A stretch of 27,736 nt of DNA from an uncultured Aquincola sp. (GTDB lineage: Bacteria; Pseudomonadota; Gammaproteobacteria; Burkholderiales; Burkholderiaceae), in NCBI GenBank assembly GCA_937883885.1, contig CAKZXL010000061.1:1-27736 (forward strand). The letters are read 5' to 3'. Numbering within the stretch: the first letter of the stretch is position 1; each line of letters starts with the position of its first letter. Position numbers and translations under genes: made by a program. The notes under the pieces were generated by a model. The model was not told the DNA's origin, searched no databases, and saw only the letters and a list, made by a program, of their open reading frames with translations. Shown here in pieces: positions 15,388 to 26,321 of the stretch.

Positions 15388-15528
15388 TCAGGCGCCGCGC
15401 GGGGCGTCCAGCTGCGCACGCAGCCGGTCTTCCTGCGCACGCAGCTCGGGCGTCAGCGCCTCGCCGAAGTCGACGGCCTCGAACAAGGGGCGGATCTCGA
15501 TCTCGCTGTCTTCCGGCATCGGGCGACA
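15388..15528 (-). pseudogene. 3' remnant of a YciI-family (YCII-related) gene
   Basis: On the minus strand a 43-codon frame from ATG 15519 to the TGA at 15388-15390 encodes MPEDSEIEIRPLFEAVDFG, then EALTPELRAQEDRLRAQL. This matches the C-terminal tail of YciI-family proteins, which are normally about 140 residues and end IEIRP-FEA-DFGEALTPEL-EQE-RLRAQ. Family-like sequence extends three codons further upstream (CRP) to about 15528. Beyond that the frame is unrelated and the GGDEF gene stop lies at 15537. The N-terminal two thirds, including the catalytic-looking region, are missing, so this is a truncated gene. A short peptide could still be made, since AGGCGGG lies upstream. The family match is from memory of its consensus. 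Confidence 0.65.
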
Positions 15529-15536
15529 ACCCGCCT

Positions 15537-16565
15537 TCAGAAGATTTCGACGCCGCCGGTCTTGTCGTTGTCCTGCAGGCGGCCGGCGCGCACCAGCGCT
15601 TCATGCGACCAGACCTGGTTGCGGCCCTGGTTCTTGGCGTGGTAGGTGGCGCGGTCGGCGCGCTCGAAGGCGGCCGACGGCGTGTCGCCGGCGCGCAGCT
15701 GCGTGACGCCGGCGCTGATGGTGATGTGGCCGACCTGCGGCATCTCGTGGCCCTGCACCGCCAGCCGGCAGCGGTCGAAGGCCTGCAGCGCCTCGGCCTC
15801 GGTGGCGCCGCGCAGCAGCACCACGAACTCCTCGCCGCCAAAGCGGTAGAGCCGGTCGCTCGCGCGGAAGCTGCTGTTCATCAACTGGGCCACCAGCAGC
15901 AGCACCTCGTCGCCGATCAGGTGGCCATGGCGGTCGTTGACCTGCTTGAAATGGTCGATGTCGATGACGCCCAGCCAGTGCACCGCACGGCCCTGGCCGC
16001 GGCGCCGCTCTTCCATGCCAGGGTCGGCGCCCTGCCCGTCGGCCAGCAGCTTGAAGAAGGCGCTGTCGAAGCTCTTGCGGTTGAGCAGGCCGGTCAGCGT
16101 GTCGCGCTCGCTGTAGTCCAGCAGCGCCTGGAAGTTGCCGAACACCTGCAGCATGCCGGTGACCAGCGCGGCTTCCTCGCGGGTGAGCGGGTAGCGGGTG
16201 TCCAGCTCCAGCACGCCCACCACGCGGCCGCCGGAGGCCATCGGAAAGCCGGTCCAGGCCGGCGGCCCGGCCTGGCGCTGGCGCTCGCCGCGCAACAGGC
16301 AGTGCGCGCGCGGCGGGTGGTCGTCGATCGCCGGCAGGCCGTCGAACTCCACCTGCGGCGCCTCTTCGCCCAGTTGCTCGGCCACCGGCCGGGCCTTGAG
16401 CTGCAGCCGGCTGCGCCAGCCCGGCGGCTGGGCGTCGTCGGCGCGGTACAGCGTGACGGCCTGCGGCCGCACCAGGTCGCGGATGGACTGCAGCAGGCTC
16501 AGGTCGAGCAGGTCGCGATCGCGCAGCTCCGTCAGGCGGCCCAGGTGGTCGATGGCGTTTCGCAT
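15537..16565 (-). CDS. Diguanylate cyclase with N-terminal GAF-like domain
   Basis: A 342-residue cytoplasmic enzyme that should make cyclic-di-GMP from two GTP. Residues about 15-150 are a GAF-like sensor (VGVLELDTRYPLTREEAALV near the end), joined by DTLTGLLNRKSF (155-166) to a complete GGDEF domain. Metal-binding IDIDHFKQVND begins at 201, the signature is GGEEF at 243-247, and an inhibitory I-site RASD (234-237) stands five residues before it, so product inhibition is expected. The start at 16565 has AAGGAG four bases upstream. It overlaps the 3' end of the preceding GGDEF-EAL gene by 34 bases, so the two are co-transcribed and probably translationally coupled. Confidence 0.93.
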   Translation of the reverse strand: MRNAIDHLGRLTELRDRDLLDLSLLQSIRDLVRPQAVTLYRADDAQPPGWRSRLQLKARPVAEQLGEEAPQVEFDGLPAIDDHPPRAHCLLRGERQRQAGPPAWTGFPMASGGRVVGVLELDTRYPLTREEAALVTGMLQVFGNFQALLDYSERDTLTGLLNRKSFDSAFFKLLADGQGADPGMEERRRGQGRAVHWLGVIDIDHFKQVNDRHGHLIGDEVLLLVAQLMNSSFRASDRLYRFGGEEFVVLLRGATEAEALQAFDRCRLAVQGHEMPQVGHITISAGVTQLRAGDTPSAAFERADRATYHAKNQGRNQVWSHEALVRAGRLQDNDKTGGVEIF

Positions 16566-19549
16566 GCGCTCCTTGCGGTGGGTCGTGCCGGGCCGGCGGT
16601 CAGCAGCTGCTGCTCGAAAAGCGCCACGGGGCGCGGCCGGTCGTGCAGGAATCCCTGCTGGAGGGTACAGCCTTGCGCCTGCAGCCAGTCGGCCTGCGCC
16701 CGCGTTTCCACGCCCTCGGCCACCGTGTCCAGCCCGAAGCGGCGGGCGATGGCCAGCATCGCCTGCACGATGGCGGCATCGTCTTCGTCGTTGGTCAGGT
16801 CACGCACGAAGTTGCGGTCGATCTTCAGCTCGTGCACCGGCAGCTGCTTGAGGTACATCAGGCTGGAGTAGCCGGTGCCGAAGTCGTCGATGGCAATGCG
16901 CAAGCCCGCATCGGCCAGCTGCCGCAGCCGCACGGGCGCTTCGCCTTCCAGCAGCACGCCTTCGGTGATCTCCAGCGTCAGCAGCCGCGGCGGCACGCCG
17001 GCCTCGCGCAGCGCATCCAGCACGAAGGGCAGGAAGCCCGGCTCGCAGAACTGCCGCGGGCTCACGTTCACCGCCATCGGCAGCTCGATGCCGCGCGCCA
17101 GCCAGCCGGCCAGCACCGCGCAGGCCTCGCGCAGCACCCAGCGGCCGATGTCGATGATCAGCGGGCCCTCTTCGGCCAGCGGGATGAACTCGGCCGGGCT
17201 CACCGGGCCACGCTGCGGGTGGGTCCAGCGCAGCAGCGCCTCGCAGGCGGCCAGGCGGCCATCGGGGCGCCACTGGCCCTGCAGCGCCAGGCTCAGGCCG
17301 CCGTGCTGCAGCGCATGGCGCAGGTCGGCTTCCAGCACCAGGCGGCCGGCCACCTTGTCGCGCATGCTGCTTTCGTACAGCCGCAGCGTGCCGCGGCCCG
17401 CGCCCTTGGCGGCGTACATGGCGGTGTCGGCCTCGCGCATCAGGTCGGTGGCCGATTCGCCCTGCAGCTTCGGAAAGCAGGTGCCGCCGATGCTGGCATG
17501 CAGGCTGAACACCATGCCGTCGATGCGCAGCGGCTCGGCCAGCACTTCCAGCAGCTTGTGGCCCACGCGCACCGCCCCGGCGGCGGCCGCCGCCTGGTCG
17601 GGCCCCAGCCAGGGCAGCAGCACCACCATCTCGTCGCCACCCAGGCGCGCCAGCGTGTCTTCGGCACGCAGCTGGCCGGCCAGCCGCTGCGCCACCGCGC
17701 GCAGCACCTGGTCGCCCACCAGGTGGCCGTAGGTGTCGTTGATGCGCTTGAAGTGGTCGAGGTCGATGAACAGCAGCGCGCCATGTTCGCCGCGCTGTGG
17801 CGCCGCCCGCAGCACCAGCGACAGGCGGTCGTTGAGCACGCTGCGGTTGGGCAGGCCGGTCAGGCTGTCGGTGGTGGCGGCGCGCTGCAGCGCGGCTTCG
17901 GCCGCCTTGCGTTCGGTGATGTCCAGGATCACGCCCGACAGGTGCAGCGCCCGGCCGTTGCCGTCACGCTCGCTGGCGGCGCCGGTGGCCATGAACCAGC
18001 GCTCGGCACCGCCGGGCATGCGCAGGCGGAATTCGGCGCGGTAGGGCCGGGCGGGGTCCTGGTCGTGCGCGGCCAGCGCGGCTTGCACCACCGGCACGTC
18101 CTGCGGGTTGACGGCCTGCCAGAACGGCGTGCGCAGCCGCGGGCTGCCGGCGGCCGGCGCGCTCACCAGGCCGCAGCTGATGGCGGCCAGGCGGTCCACC
18201 TCCACCGCGTCTTCGCCGCGCTGCCAGCGCCAGGGCGTCACGGCCGCGGCATCGATGGCCAGGTTCAGCAGCTGGCGCGAGGCGCGCTCGGCCGTCTCGT
18301 CGGCAAAGCAGGCGATGGCGCCGCGCACCGCGCCATCGGCGTCGTGCAGGGGCGCGGCGCTCATGCGCAGCCAGTGGCGCTCGCCGTCGCCGCTGCGCAC
18401 GCCCATCACCATGCCGTGGCGGGGCTGGCCGTCGGCCAGGGTCAGGGCCAGCGCGCGCTGCTGCGGGGCCAGCGGGCGGCCGTCTTCGTGCACGGTGTCG
18501 CCGAAGGCTTCGTGCATGGGCACGCCCACCAGGTCGGCCAGCCGGCGGCCCAGGATCTCGGCCGCCGCCCGGTTGCCGTTGACCGCGCGGTGGTCGGGCC
18601 CGTAGACCAGCACGCCCACCGGCAAGGAATCGAACAGCGCCTGCGATTGCTCATGCTGGGCCACCAGCGCGCTGACGTCGGACACCACGGCGATGAAGCC
18701 GCGGAAGGCGCCGCCGTCGTCGTGCCAGGGCTGCAGCTCCACGTCCATCCACAGCGAGGCGCCGTTGTCGGCCTGGCTGCGGGTGCGCACGCGAGTGGGC
18801 CGGCGGTCGGCCACCGCGGCGGCCAGCTGGTCGCGCACCGGCCGGTCCTGCCGCAGGAAGGGCAGCACCGCGCCGGGCCTGAGGCCGCGGCTGGCCGGCA
18901 TCACCACGCCGGTTATGCGGCTGAAGGCGGCATTGGCCCATTCGATGCGGTTGTCGGGCCCGGTGATCAGCACGCCGTGGCTGGTGTGGCGGGCCACCAC
19001 GGCCAGGCGTTCCAGCTCGGCCTCGGCCAGTTGATGGCGCTGGCGCATGCAGCGCAGCTCCAGCAGCTGGGTCAGCTGCCGCGCCAGGCGCAGCAGCGTG
19101 TCGCGGCCCTCGTCGGTCAGGGTGCGCGGCCGGGTGTCCATCACGCACAAGGTGCCGATGGCATGGCCCTCGGGCGTGCACAACGGCACGCCCGCATAAA
19201 AGCGCAGCTGGTAGGCGCCGGTGACCAGCGGGTTGCCGGCAAAGCGCGCATCCAGCCGGGTGTCGGGCACTTCCATCAGACCCTGGCCGCAGATGGTGTG
19301 GCCGCACAGCGAGAGCTCGCGCGGCGTCTGCGCGAGCGTCAGGCCCACCTGGGCCTTGAACCACTGGCGATCGCCATCGATCAGCGTGACCAGCGCCACC
19401 GGCGTGCCGGCGGCGCGTGCGGCCAGCACCGCGAAGTTGTCGAAGGCGGCTTCCGGCGGGGTGTCGAGCAGGTCGCAGTCCCGCAGCGCGGCCAGCCGGG
19501 CGGGCTCGTCGTCAGGGAGGGGCGCTGGGAGATAACCGGGGTACTTCAT
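16532..19549 (-). CDS. GAF-PAS-PAS-PAS-GGDEF-EAL cyclic-di-GMP protein
   Basis: A 1005-residue cytoplasmic sensor. Residues 20-165 are a GAF domain (LSLCGHTICGQG, LRFYAGVPL, IGTLCVMD). Two PAS domains follow (about 180-295 and 300-425), then a third PAS/PAC (about 430-550, ending SGVILDITERK). The GGDEF domain covers 555-720, with the signature GGDEM (637-641) in place of GGDEF and an I-site RAED (628-631). The EAL domain (735-985) keeps its catalytic blocks: EALLRW (770), NVSPRQF, LEITEG, DDFGTGYSS (888), LKIDRNFV and AEGVET (944). It looks like an active phosphodiesterase; cyclase activity is uncertain because of the terminal Met. No membrane helices. ATG 19549 is preferred for its AGG; 19573 is also in frame. 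Confidence 0.93.
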   Translation of the reverse strand: MKYPGYLPAPLPDDEPARLAALRDCDLLDTPPEAAFDNFAVLAARAAGTPVALVTLIDGDRQWFKAQVGLTLAQTPRELSLCGHTICGQGLMEVPDTRLDARFAGNPLVTGAYQLRFYAGVPLCTPEGHAIGTLCVMDTRPRTLTDEGRDTLLRLARQLTQLLELRCMRQRHQLAEAELERLAVVARHTSHGVLITGPDNRIEWANAAFSRITGVVMPASRGLRPGAVLPFLRQDRPVRDQLAAAVADRRPTRVRTRSQADNGASLWMDVELQPWHDDGGAFRGFIAVVSDVSALVAQHEQSQALFDSLPVGVLVYGPDHRAVNGNRAAAEILGRRLADLVGVPMHEAFGDTVHEDGRPLAPQQRALALTLADGQPRHGMVMGVRSGDGERHWLRMSAAPLHDADGAVRGAIACFADETAERASRQLLNLAIDAAAVTPWRWQRGEDAVEVDRLAAISCGLVSAPAAGSPRLRTPFWQAVNPQDVPVVQAALAAHDQDPARPYRAEFRLRMPGGAERWFMATGAASERDGNGRALHLSGVILDITERKAAEAALQRAATTDSLTGLPNRSVLNDRLSLVLRAAPQRGEHGALLFIDLDHFKRINDTYGHLVGDQVLRAVAQRLAGQLRAEDTLARLGGDEMVVLLPWLGPDQAAAAAGAVRVGHKLLEVLAEPLRIDGMVFSLHASIGGTCFPKLQGESATDLMREADTAMYAAKGAGRGTLRLYESSMRDKVAGRLVLEADLRHALQHGGLSLALQGQWRPDGRLAACEALLRWTHPQRGPVSPAEFIPLAEEGPLIIDIGRWVLREACAVLAGWLARGIELPMAVNVSPRQFCEPGFLPFVLDALREAGVPPRLLTLEITEGVLLEGEAPVRLRQLADAGLRIAIDDFGTGYSSLMYLKQLPVHELKIDRNFVRDLTNDEDDAAIVQAMLAIARRFGLDTVAEGVETRAQADWLQAQGCTLQQGFLHDRPRPVALFEQQLLTAGPARPTARSACETPSTTWAA

Positions 19550-19649
19550 CGAGCCTGCACATGCCGCGGTCATCCAGTGCCGCATGCGGTTATCGGCCGG
19601 GCTTTGCAGCAGGTTGAGCCGCGGCGCCCAGGTGTAACAGGGGTGCGCT

Positions 19650-19898
19650 TCAGCGGTAGAAGGGCTCCACCTTGCCCTTGAGCTGCAGCAGCAGCGGCCG
19701 GCCCTTGCGGTCCAGCGTCTTGCCGGCAGGCACCTTCACCCAGCCGGCGCTGACGCAGTACTCCTCGACGTTGGTCATCTCCTTGCCATTGAAGCGGATG
19801 CCAATGTCGTGCTCGAACACCGCGGCCACATGGTGCGGGCTGCGGGGGTCGATGGACAGGTGGTCGGGCAGCGGGGGCCGGTTGTCGGCGTCGGTCAT
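19650..19898 (-). CDS. DUF3297 family protein
   Basis: An 82-residue protein almost wholly occupied by the DUF3297 domain: LPDHLSIDPRSPHH, IGIRFNGKEMTNVEEYC and GWVKVPAGKTLDRKGRPL, ending KGKVEPFYR. The family is widespread in proteobacteria, sometimes mislabelled glutathione peroxidase, and has no established function that I know of. The start at 19898 matches the usual N-terminus beginning a few residues before the conserved LPDHLSI; the ribosome binding site is weak. It lies 100 bases upstream of the GAF-PAS-GGDEF-EAL gene on the same strand, but nothing suggests a functional link. Confidence 0.88.
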   Translation of the reverse strand: MTDADNRPPLPDHLSIDPRSPHHVAAVFEHDIGIRFNGKEMTNVEEYCVSAGWVKVPAGKTLDRKGRPLLLQLKGKVEPFYR

Positions 19899-20038
19899 GG
19901 TGGTGAAAGGCTTGAAGGTGACAAAGGCGGCCGGACGGCGCGCCGCTGCGCGCGATTGTGCCGCCGCCCACCCGCCGGCTTGACGGCCCGATGACAGCAC
20001 GCTTGTTGTTTCAGACGCTACACCCCGTGATGAAGTAC

Positions 20039-20066
20039 TTGCCGGCGTGTCTATCCCTAAGACAAT
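20039..20066 (+). promoter_or_regulatory. Candidate sigma-70 promoter of hybrid kinase genes
   Basis: TTGCCG (20039-20044), 16 bases, then GACAAT (20061-20066), each four of six matches to consensus, in an AT-richer part of the 215-base gap between the DUF3297 and hybrid kinase genes. Predicted transcription would start near 20073, about 40 bases before ATG 20114. Confidence 0.35.
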
Positions 20067-20113
20067 AGTTGCGTTGTAACTGCCCCGGCTCATGCCGTTC
20101 GAGCCGCGCCGCC

Positions 20114-22153
20114 ATGTCCGCCGATCCAGCAGTCCTCGGGTCCGATCCTGGCGCCGCGGCATTGGGCATGCCCGGAGCAGTGCCGGGCTGCGCCGCCTTG
20201 CACAAGCTGCCGGCCGCGGTGTTCCTGCTGCACCAGTCGGAGCTGGGCCACTGGAGTTTCCCTTTTGCCAGTGACGCGCTGCAGCGCATCTTCATGATTC
20301 CCGCGGCCCGCCTGGCCGCCGATGCGGGCGTGGTGGCCGGCAGCATTCCCCCGGAAGACCTGGCGCAGCTCAAGCGCCAGCTGGCGCAGGCGCTGGAACT
20401 GGGCCAGACCTGCCGTTGCCGGCTGCGCATCCGCCCGGCGGGTGTGCACCAGGGCTGGTACGAGCTGGTGGCCGCGCCCGAGCTGCTGCCCACCGGCGGC
20501 ACCCTGTGGCACGGCCTGCTGACCGACGTGACCCACCAGCAGCGCCGCCAGGAAGAGCTGCGCACCCAGCAACGCCGCTGGCGCCAGGCGGTGCGGGTGG
20601 CCGACCTGGGCCTGGTGGAGTACGAGCCCGCCCAGGCCCGGCTGCGGCTGGACGAAGTGGCCTGCCGCCACCATGGCCTGGCCGCCACGCCCGCCTGGCT
20701 GCCGCTGGCCGACTGGCTGGCGCTGCTGGCGCCCGACGACCGCCTGCTGGGCCATGCGGCGCTGACCTCCACGCCGGTGGCCGGCGCGGTCGAGCGGCTG
20801 CACCTGCGGCTGCCACTGCCCGACGGCCGCCTGCAGACGCTGGAGCTGGTGCTGCAGCAGGCCGACGACGGCGACCTGCTGGTGGGCACCTGCCGCGTGG
20901 CCGAGGCCGAGCGTCTGCCCCAGGCCGTGCGGCCCGAAGCCGCACATGCCGCGCCGACGCTGCCGCACGATGCGCCGGCCACCGACGCCCACGCCGGCCA
21001 CGGCAGCGAAGCCGCGCCGCTGCAGCTGCAGCCGCTGCAGCGCGAGTTCCTCTCGCGCATCAGCCATGAGCTGCGCACGCCGCTCAACGGCGTGCTGGGC
21101 TTTGCGCAGCTGATGGCGCAGGACCGGGCGGCGCCGCTGCCGGCCACGCAGCAGCAGCGGCTGGAAGTCATCCGCCAGTCGGGCGCGCGGCTGATGGGCA
21201 TGATCGACCAGCTGCTGGACGTGCGCGGCCTGGAAGAAGGCCGCACCCTGCTGCGCCCCACCCCGCTGGACCTGCGCGAGCCGCTGCGCCGCTGCCTGGA
21301 ACGGCTGGCCCCGCTGGCCCGCGAGCGCCAGGTGGAGGTGGTCGACGAAGTGCGGCGCGACACGCCGCTGCTGCTGGCCGATGGCGACGCGCTGGCCCGC
21401 GTGCTGGAGAACCTGCTGTCCAACGCGCTGCAGTACAACCGGCCCGGCGGCCAGGTGCACCTGCACCTGGCGCTGCGCGGCCGCCAGGCCATCCTGGCGG
21501 TGGAAGACACCGGCCGCGGCATGTCGCCGCAGCAGCTGTCGCGGCTGTTCGATCCGCTGCAGCGGCTGGATGCCCCCGGCCAGCCGGGCCAGGGCTGCGG
21601 CCTGGGCTTGGTGATCGCACGCCAGCTGGTGCAGGCGATGGACGGCAAGCTGCGGGTGCAGAGCAAGCCCGGTGTGGGCACGCGGGTGGAGCTGCAACTG
21701 CCGCTGGCCGAGCGCCGCGTGGCCACGCCGCCACCGCAGCCGCCGGCCGACCCGCGACAGCGCATCCTCTACATCGAGGACGACCCGGTGAACACGCTGC
21801 TGATGCAGCACCTGATCGAAGGCCAGCCCGGCTGGCGCCTGATCACCGCGGCCACCGGCACCCAGGGCCTGGCGCTGGCCCGCAGCGAACGGCCGGCGGT
21901 CATCCTGCTGGACCTGCACCTGCCCGACATCAGCGGCCAGCAGGTACTGCAGGCGCTGCGCGGCGATGCCCTCACCCGCGACATTCCCTGCGTGGCGGTG
22001 AGCGCCGATGCCCGCACCGACGCGGCGGCCGGGCGCGCGGCCGGCGGCTTCGATGCCCGCTGGAACAAGCCCATCGACGTGGACGAGGTGCTGGGCGGCC
22101 TGCGCAGCCTGCTGGCCGGCCCGCCGCCGCAACGCCTGCAAGGCCATGGCTGA
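20114..22153 (+). CDS. Soluble PAS hybrid histidine kinase with receiver domain
   Basis: A 679-residue cytoplasmic kinase. Residues about 35-145 and 155-265 look like PAS-type sensor domains ([19 protein letters not shown] is a PAC-like end). HisKA carries [19 protein letters not shown] with phospho-acceptor His318. The ATPase domain has an N-box ([11 protein letters not shown], 432-442), G1 DTGRGM (465-470) and G2 GCGLGL (494-499). A receiver domain (550-665) has IEDD (554-557), phospho-acceptor Asp600 (LLDLHLP) and Lys652 (NKP). There is no membrane segment, so it senses an internal signal. There is no HPt domain, so phosphotransfer needs another protein. ATG 20114 is chosen; an earlier TTG frame start at 20069 is unlikely. 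The next kinase begins about 20 bases after its stop. Confidence 0.92.
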   Translation: MSADPAVLGSDPGAAALGMPGAVPGCAALHKLPAAVFLLHQSELGHWSFPFASDALQRIFMIPAARLAADAGVVAGSIPPEDLAQLKRQLAQALELGQTCRCRLRIRPAGVHQGWYELVAAPELLPTGGTLWHGLLTDVTHQQRRQEELRTQQRRWRQAVRVADLGLVEYEPAQARLRLDEVACRHHGLAATPAWLPLADWLALLAPDDRLLGHAALTSTPVAGAVERLHLRLPLPDGRLQTLELVLQQADDGDLLVGTCRVAEAERLPQAVRPEAAHAAPTLPHDAPATDAHAGHGSEAAPLQLQPLQREFLSRISHELRTPLNGVLGFAQLMAQDRAAPLPATQQQRLEVIRQSGARLMGMIDQLLDVRGLEEGRTLLRPTPLDLREPLRRCLERLAPLARERQVEVVDEVRRDTPLLLADGDALARVLENLLSNALQYNRPGGQVHLHLALRGRQAILAVEDTGRGMSPQQLSRLFDPLQRLDAPGQPGQGCGLGLVIARQLVQAMDGKLRVQSKPGVGTRVELQLPLAERRVATPPPQPPADPRQRILYIEDDPVNTLLMQHLIEGQPGWRLITAATGTQGLALARSERPAVILLDLHLPDISGQQVLQALRGDALTRDIPCVAVSADARTDAAAGRAAGGFDARWNKPIDVDEVLGGLRSLLAGPPPQRLQGHG

Positions 22154-22174
22154 CCGCCGGTGGGGGACGCCGGC

Positions 22175-24379
<2,205 letters not shown>

Positions 24380-24382
24380 GCC

Positions 24383-25153
24383 ATGAACCGCCTTGCCACC
24401 GAATGCCAGCGCCTTTTTCTGCCCACCCCCGCGCCTGACGCCGCACCGCCAGCCGACCCGGTGCAGGCCCTGGTCGATGCACAAGGCCGCGTGCGCGCCG
24501 CGGTGCTGGAAGTGGCCCGGCCGGCCGACTGGCAGGCGCTGTCGGCGGTGTGGCGCGGCGTGCAGGCCGATCTGGGCCTGCCCGAGCCCGCGGTGGCGGT
24601 CAACGGTCGCGACGGCCTGCAGCTGTGGTTCTCGCTCGCGCAGCCGGTGCCGCTGGCCCAGGCCCGGGCCTGGCTGGACGGCCTGCGCCGCCGCTACCTG
24701 GGCGAGCTGCCGCTGGCGCGTGTGGGCCTGCTGCCGCAGCCGGCCGCCGCGGGTGAGGCGCCGCACTGGGGCCAGGCCGCCGCGGTGCTGCGCCAGCAGC
24801 CCGAGGGCGACTGCTGGGCTGCCTTCGTCGCGCCCGACCTGGCGGCGGTGTTTGCCGACACGCCCTGGCTGGACCTGCCGCCCGGCGCCGAAGGCCAGGC
24901 CGAGCTGCTCAGCCGGATGCGCCCGATGCCCCACGCCGCCTTCACGGCGCTGCTGGCCGAATGGCGCCCGGCGGCCCCTCCACCGCCCGCCAGCCCGCCG
25001 CCCGCGGTCGGCGATGCCGCCCCTGCCGCCGACCTGGCAGCGCCTGAGCAGGCGCGCCAGTTCCTGCTGCGCGTGATGCACGACGACGGCGTGGCGATGG
25101 CCTTGCGCATCGAAGCGGCCAAGGCCTTGCTGGTCGCACCCGGCGCCCCCTGA
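24383..25153 (+). CDS. Hypothetical protein, unrecognised
   Basis: A 256-residue soluble protein with no signal peptide or membrane helix. Residues 1-165 look globular ([59 protein letters not shown]). The block [12 protein letters not shown] loosely recalls primase/polymerase-like proteins, but no catalytic triad is visible and I do not assign it. Residues 195-225 are a Pro/Ala-rich linker ([17 protein letters not shown]), and the last 30 residues form a helix ([19 protein letters not shown], then IEAAKALL). It begins three bases after the hybrid kinase stop, so it is likely co-transcribed and may be a kinase accessory protein or simply an operon passenger. A strong hairpin follows its stop. 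Confidence 0.75.
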   Translation: MNRLATECQRLFLPTPAPDAAPPADPVQALVDAQGRVRAAVLEVARPADWQALSAVWRGVQADLGLPEPAVAVNGRDGLQLWFSLAQPVPLAQARAWLDGLRRRYLGELPLARVGLLPQPAAAGEAPHWGQAAAVLRQQPEGDCWAAFVAPDLAAVFADTPWLDLPPGAEGQAELLSRMRPMPHAAFTALLAEWRPAAPPPPASPPPAVGDAAPAADLAAPEQARQFLLRVMHDDGVAMALRIEAAKALLVAPGAP

Positions 25154-25161
25154 AGGCCCGC

Positions 25162-25192
25162 GGCCGCCGCTGGGCCGAACGGACCGGCGGCC
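25162..25192 (+). terminator. Hairpin downstream of kinase operon
   Basis: A perfect 8-base inverted repeat GGCCGCCG/CGGCGGCC with a 15-base loop starts nine bases after the stop at 25153. No T-run follows. It fits an operon end, separating the kinase genes from the PEP-CTERM genes. The rest of the gap to 25282 holds no gene. Confidence 0.5.
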
Positions 25193-25282
25193 CCGATGCG
25201 TCGTCATCGCGGGGGCACATGAGGCCACCACACTCGATGCGCGCCCCGTGCGCCCACAAGACGACAACATCGAGGAGTTCCC

Positions 25283-26251
25283 ATGTCTTTTGTACCCCTG
25301 CTGGCGGCCGCTGGTGCCGCGCTGCTGCTGGCCGCGCCGGCCCAGGCCGCTGCTGCCACCTGGTCGCTGACGCAGACCGACCGCTACGACTACTTCGACG
25401 CCAGCTTCACCGGCGTCTACCGCACCCAGGGCGTGGCCTTCAACGGCAACGAGTGGCTGTTCTCCTGGCAGTACGGCCTGGAGCGCACCGACCTCGGCTT
25501 CAAGTCGCTGCAGCGCACCGGCTCGGTGGAGCTGCCTTCGCTGAACATCAAGACCGGCATCCCGGCCGAGCTGGCGGCCCAGGGCTTCGACCACATCGGC
25601 GACATCGACGTGGCCAACGGCATCCTCTATGCGTCGCTGGACTCCGAAGCCGGCGACTACAAAAACGGCCACGTCGCCCTCTTCAACGCCAAGGACCTGA
25701 GCTACACCGGCAAGCTCTACCAGCTCAACGGTGCCCCCAGCAATCCGCACGACGACGTGGCCAGCTGGGTGGCGGTGGATGCCGCCGCCGGCCTGGGCTA
25801 CGGCAAGGAATGGCGCAACGGCAACACCATCAACGTCTACAACCTCAGCGACTGGAGCTTCAGCCACACGCTGACGATGGATGCCTCGATCCGCAACATC
25901 CAGGGCGCCAAGGTGTTCGATGGCGCGATGTACATGTCGTCCCACAACGGCGACAAGTCGGTGTACCGGCTCGACCTGGCCAGCGGCCATGTGGAGGAGC
26001 TGTTCCGCCTGCCGGTGATGGCCGGCGCCCGCAACGAGACCGAAGGCATCGCGCTGCGCGCCCTGCCCGGCGGCGGCGCCGAGATGCTGGTGGAGATGAT
26101 CGTCGAGCCCAACGGCAACGCGCTGGGCACCTACGTCAACGTCTTCCACTACACGCTGGCACCGGTGCCCGAGCCCGGTACCTATGCGCTGATGCTGGGT
26201 GGCCTGGCCGCACTGGGTGCCTTCGCCCGCCACCGCCGCAACCGGGGGTGA
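25283..26251 (+). CDS. PEP-CTERM sorting-domain protein, beta-propeller-like
   Basis: A 322-residue exported protein. A signal peptide ends near AQAAAA (residues 20-26). The body is beta-rich with repeated segments of propeller style (VAFNGNEWLFSWQYG, IDVANGILYASLD, AKVFDGAMYMSSHNGDKSVY, TEGIALRALPGGG), suggesting a binding or scaffold domain. The C-terminus holds the sorting tag VPEP (295-298), a hydrophobic helix YALMLGGLAALGAFA and the basic end RHRRNRG. Exosortase processing at the inner membrane is expected; no exosortase gene is in view. The start has GAGGAG upstream. It is followed 70 bases later by a second PEP-CTERM gene on the same strand. No sigma-54-like site was found upstream of it. 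Function unknown. Confidence 0.9.
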   Translation: MSFVPLLAAAGAALLLAAPAQAAAATWSLTQTDRYDYFDASFTGVYRTQGVAFNGNEWLFSWQYGLERTDLGFKSLQRTGSVELPSLNIKTGIPAELAAQGFDHIGDIDVANGILYASLDSEAGDYKNGHVALFNAKDLSYTGKLYQLNGAPSNPHDDVASWVAVDAAAGLGYGKEWRNGNTINVYNLSDWSFSHTLTMDASIRNIQGAKVFDGAMYMSSHNGDKSVYRLDLASGHVEELFRLPVMAGARNETEGIALRALPGGGAEMLVEMIVEPNGNALGTYVNVFHYTLAPVPEPGTYALMLGGLAALGAFARHRRNRG

Positions 26252-26296
26252 AGACAGGGCAGGCGTGACATGCGCATGACACATGCAGACGCCAAG

Positions 26297-26317
26297 CTGA
26301 CGGAAAACGTCAGGAGG
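26297..26317 (+). promoter_or_regulatory. Hairpin overlapping ribosome binding site of SdiA-regulated-domain gene
   Basis: CTGACG-GAAAA-CGTCAG (26297-26313) is a perfect 6-base stem whose right arm shares its last two bases with the Shine-Dalgarno AGGAGG (26312-26317), just before ATG 26322. Upstream lies GGCGT/ACGCC (26262-26293) enclosing the palindrome CATGCGCATG (26269-26278). The leader could modulate translation. Confidence 0.4.
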
Positions 26318-26321
26318 TTGC

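Noticed and set aside
16643..19681. A frame of about 1000 codons on the plus strand opposite the GGDEF-EAL gene
   Set aside because: Shadow of a gene with intact catalytic motifs; no motif of its own.
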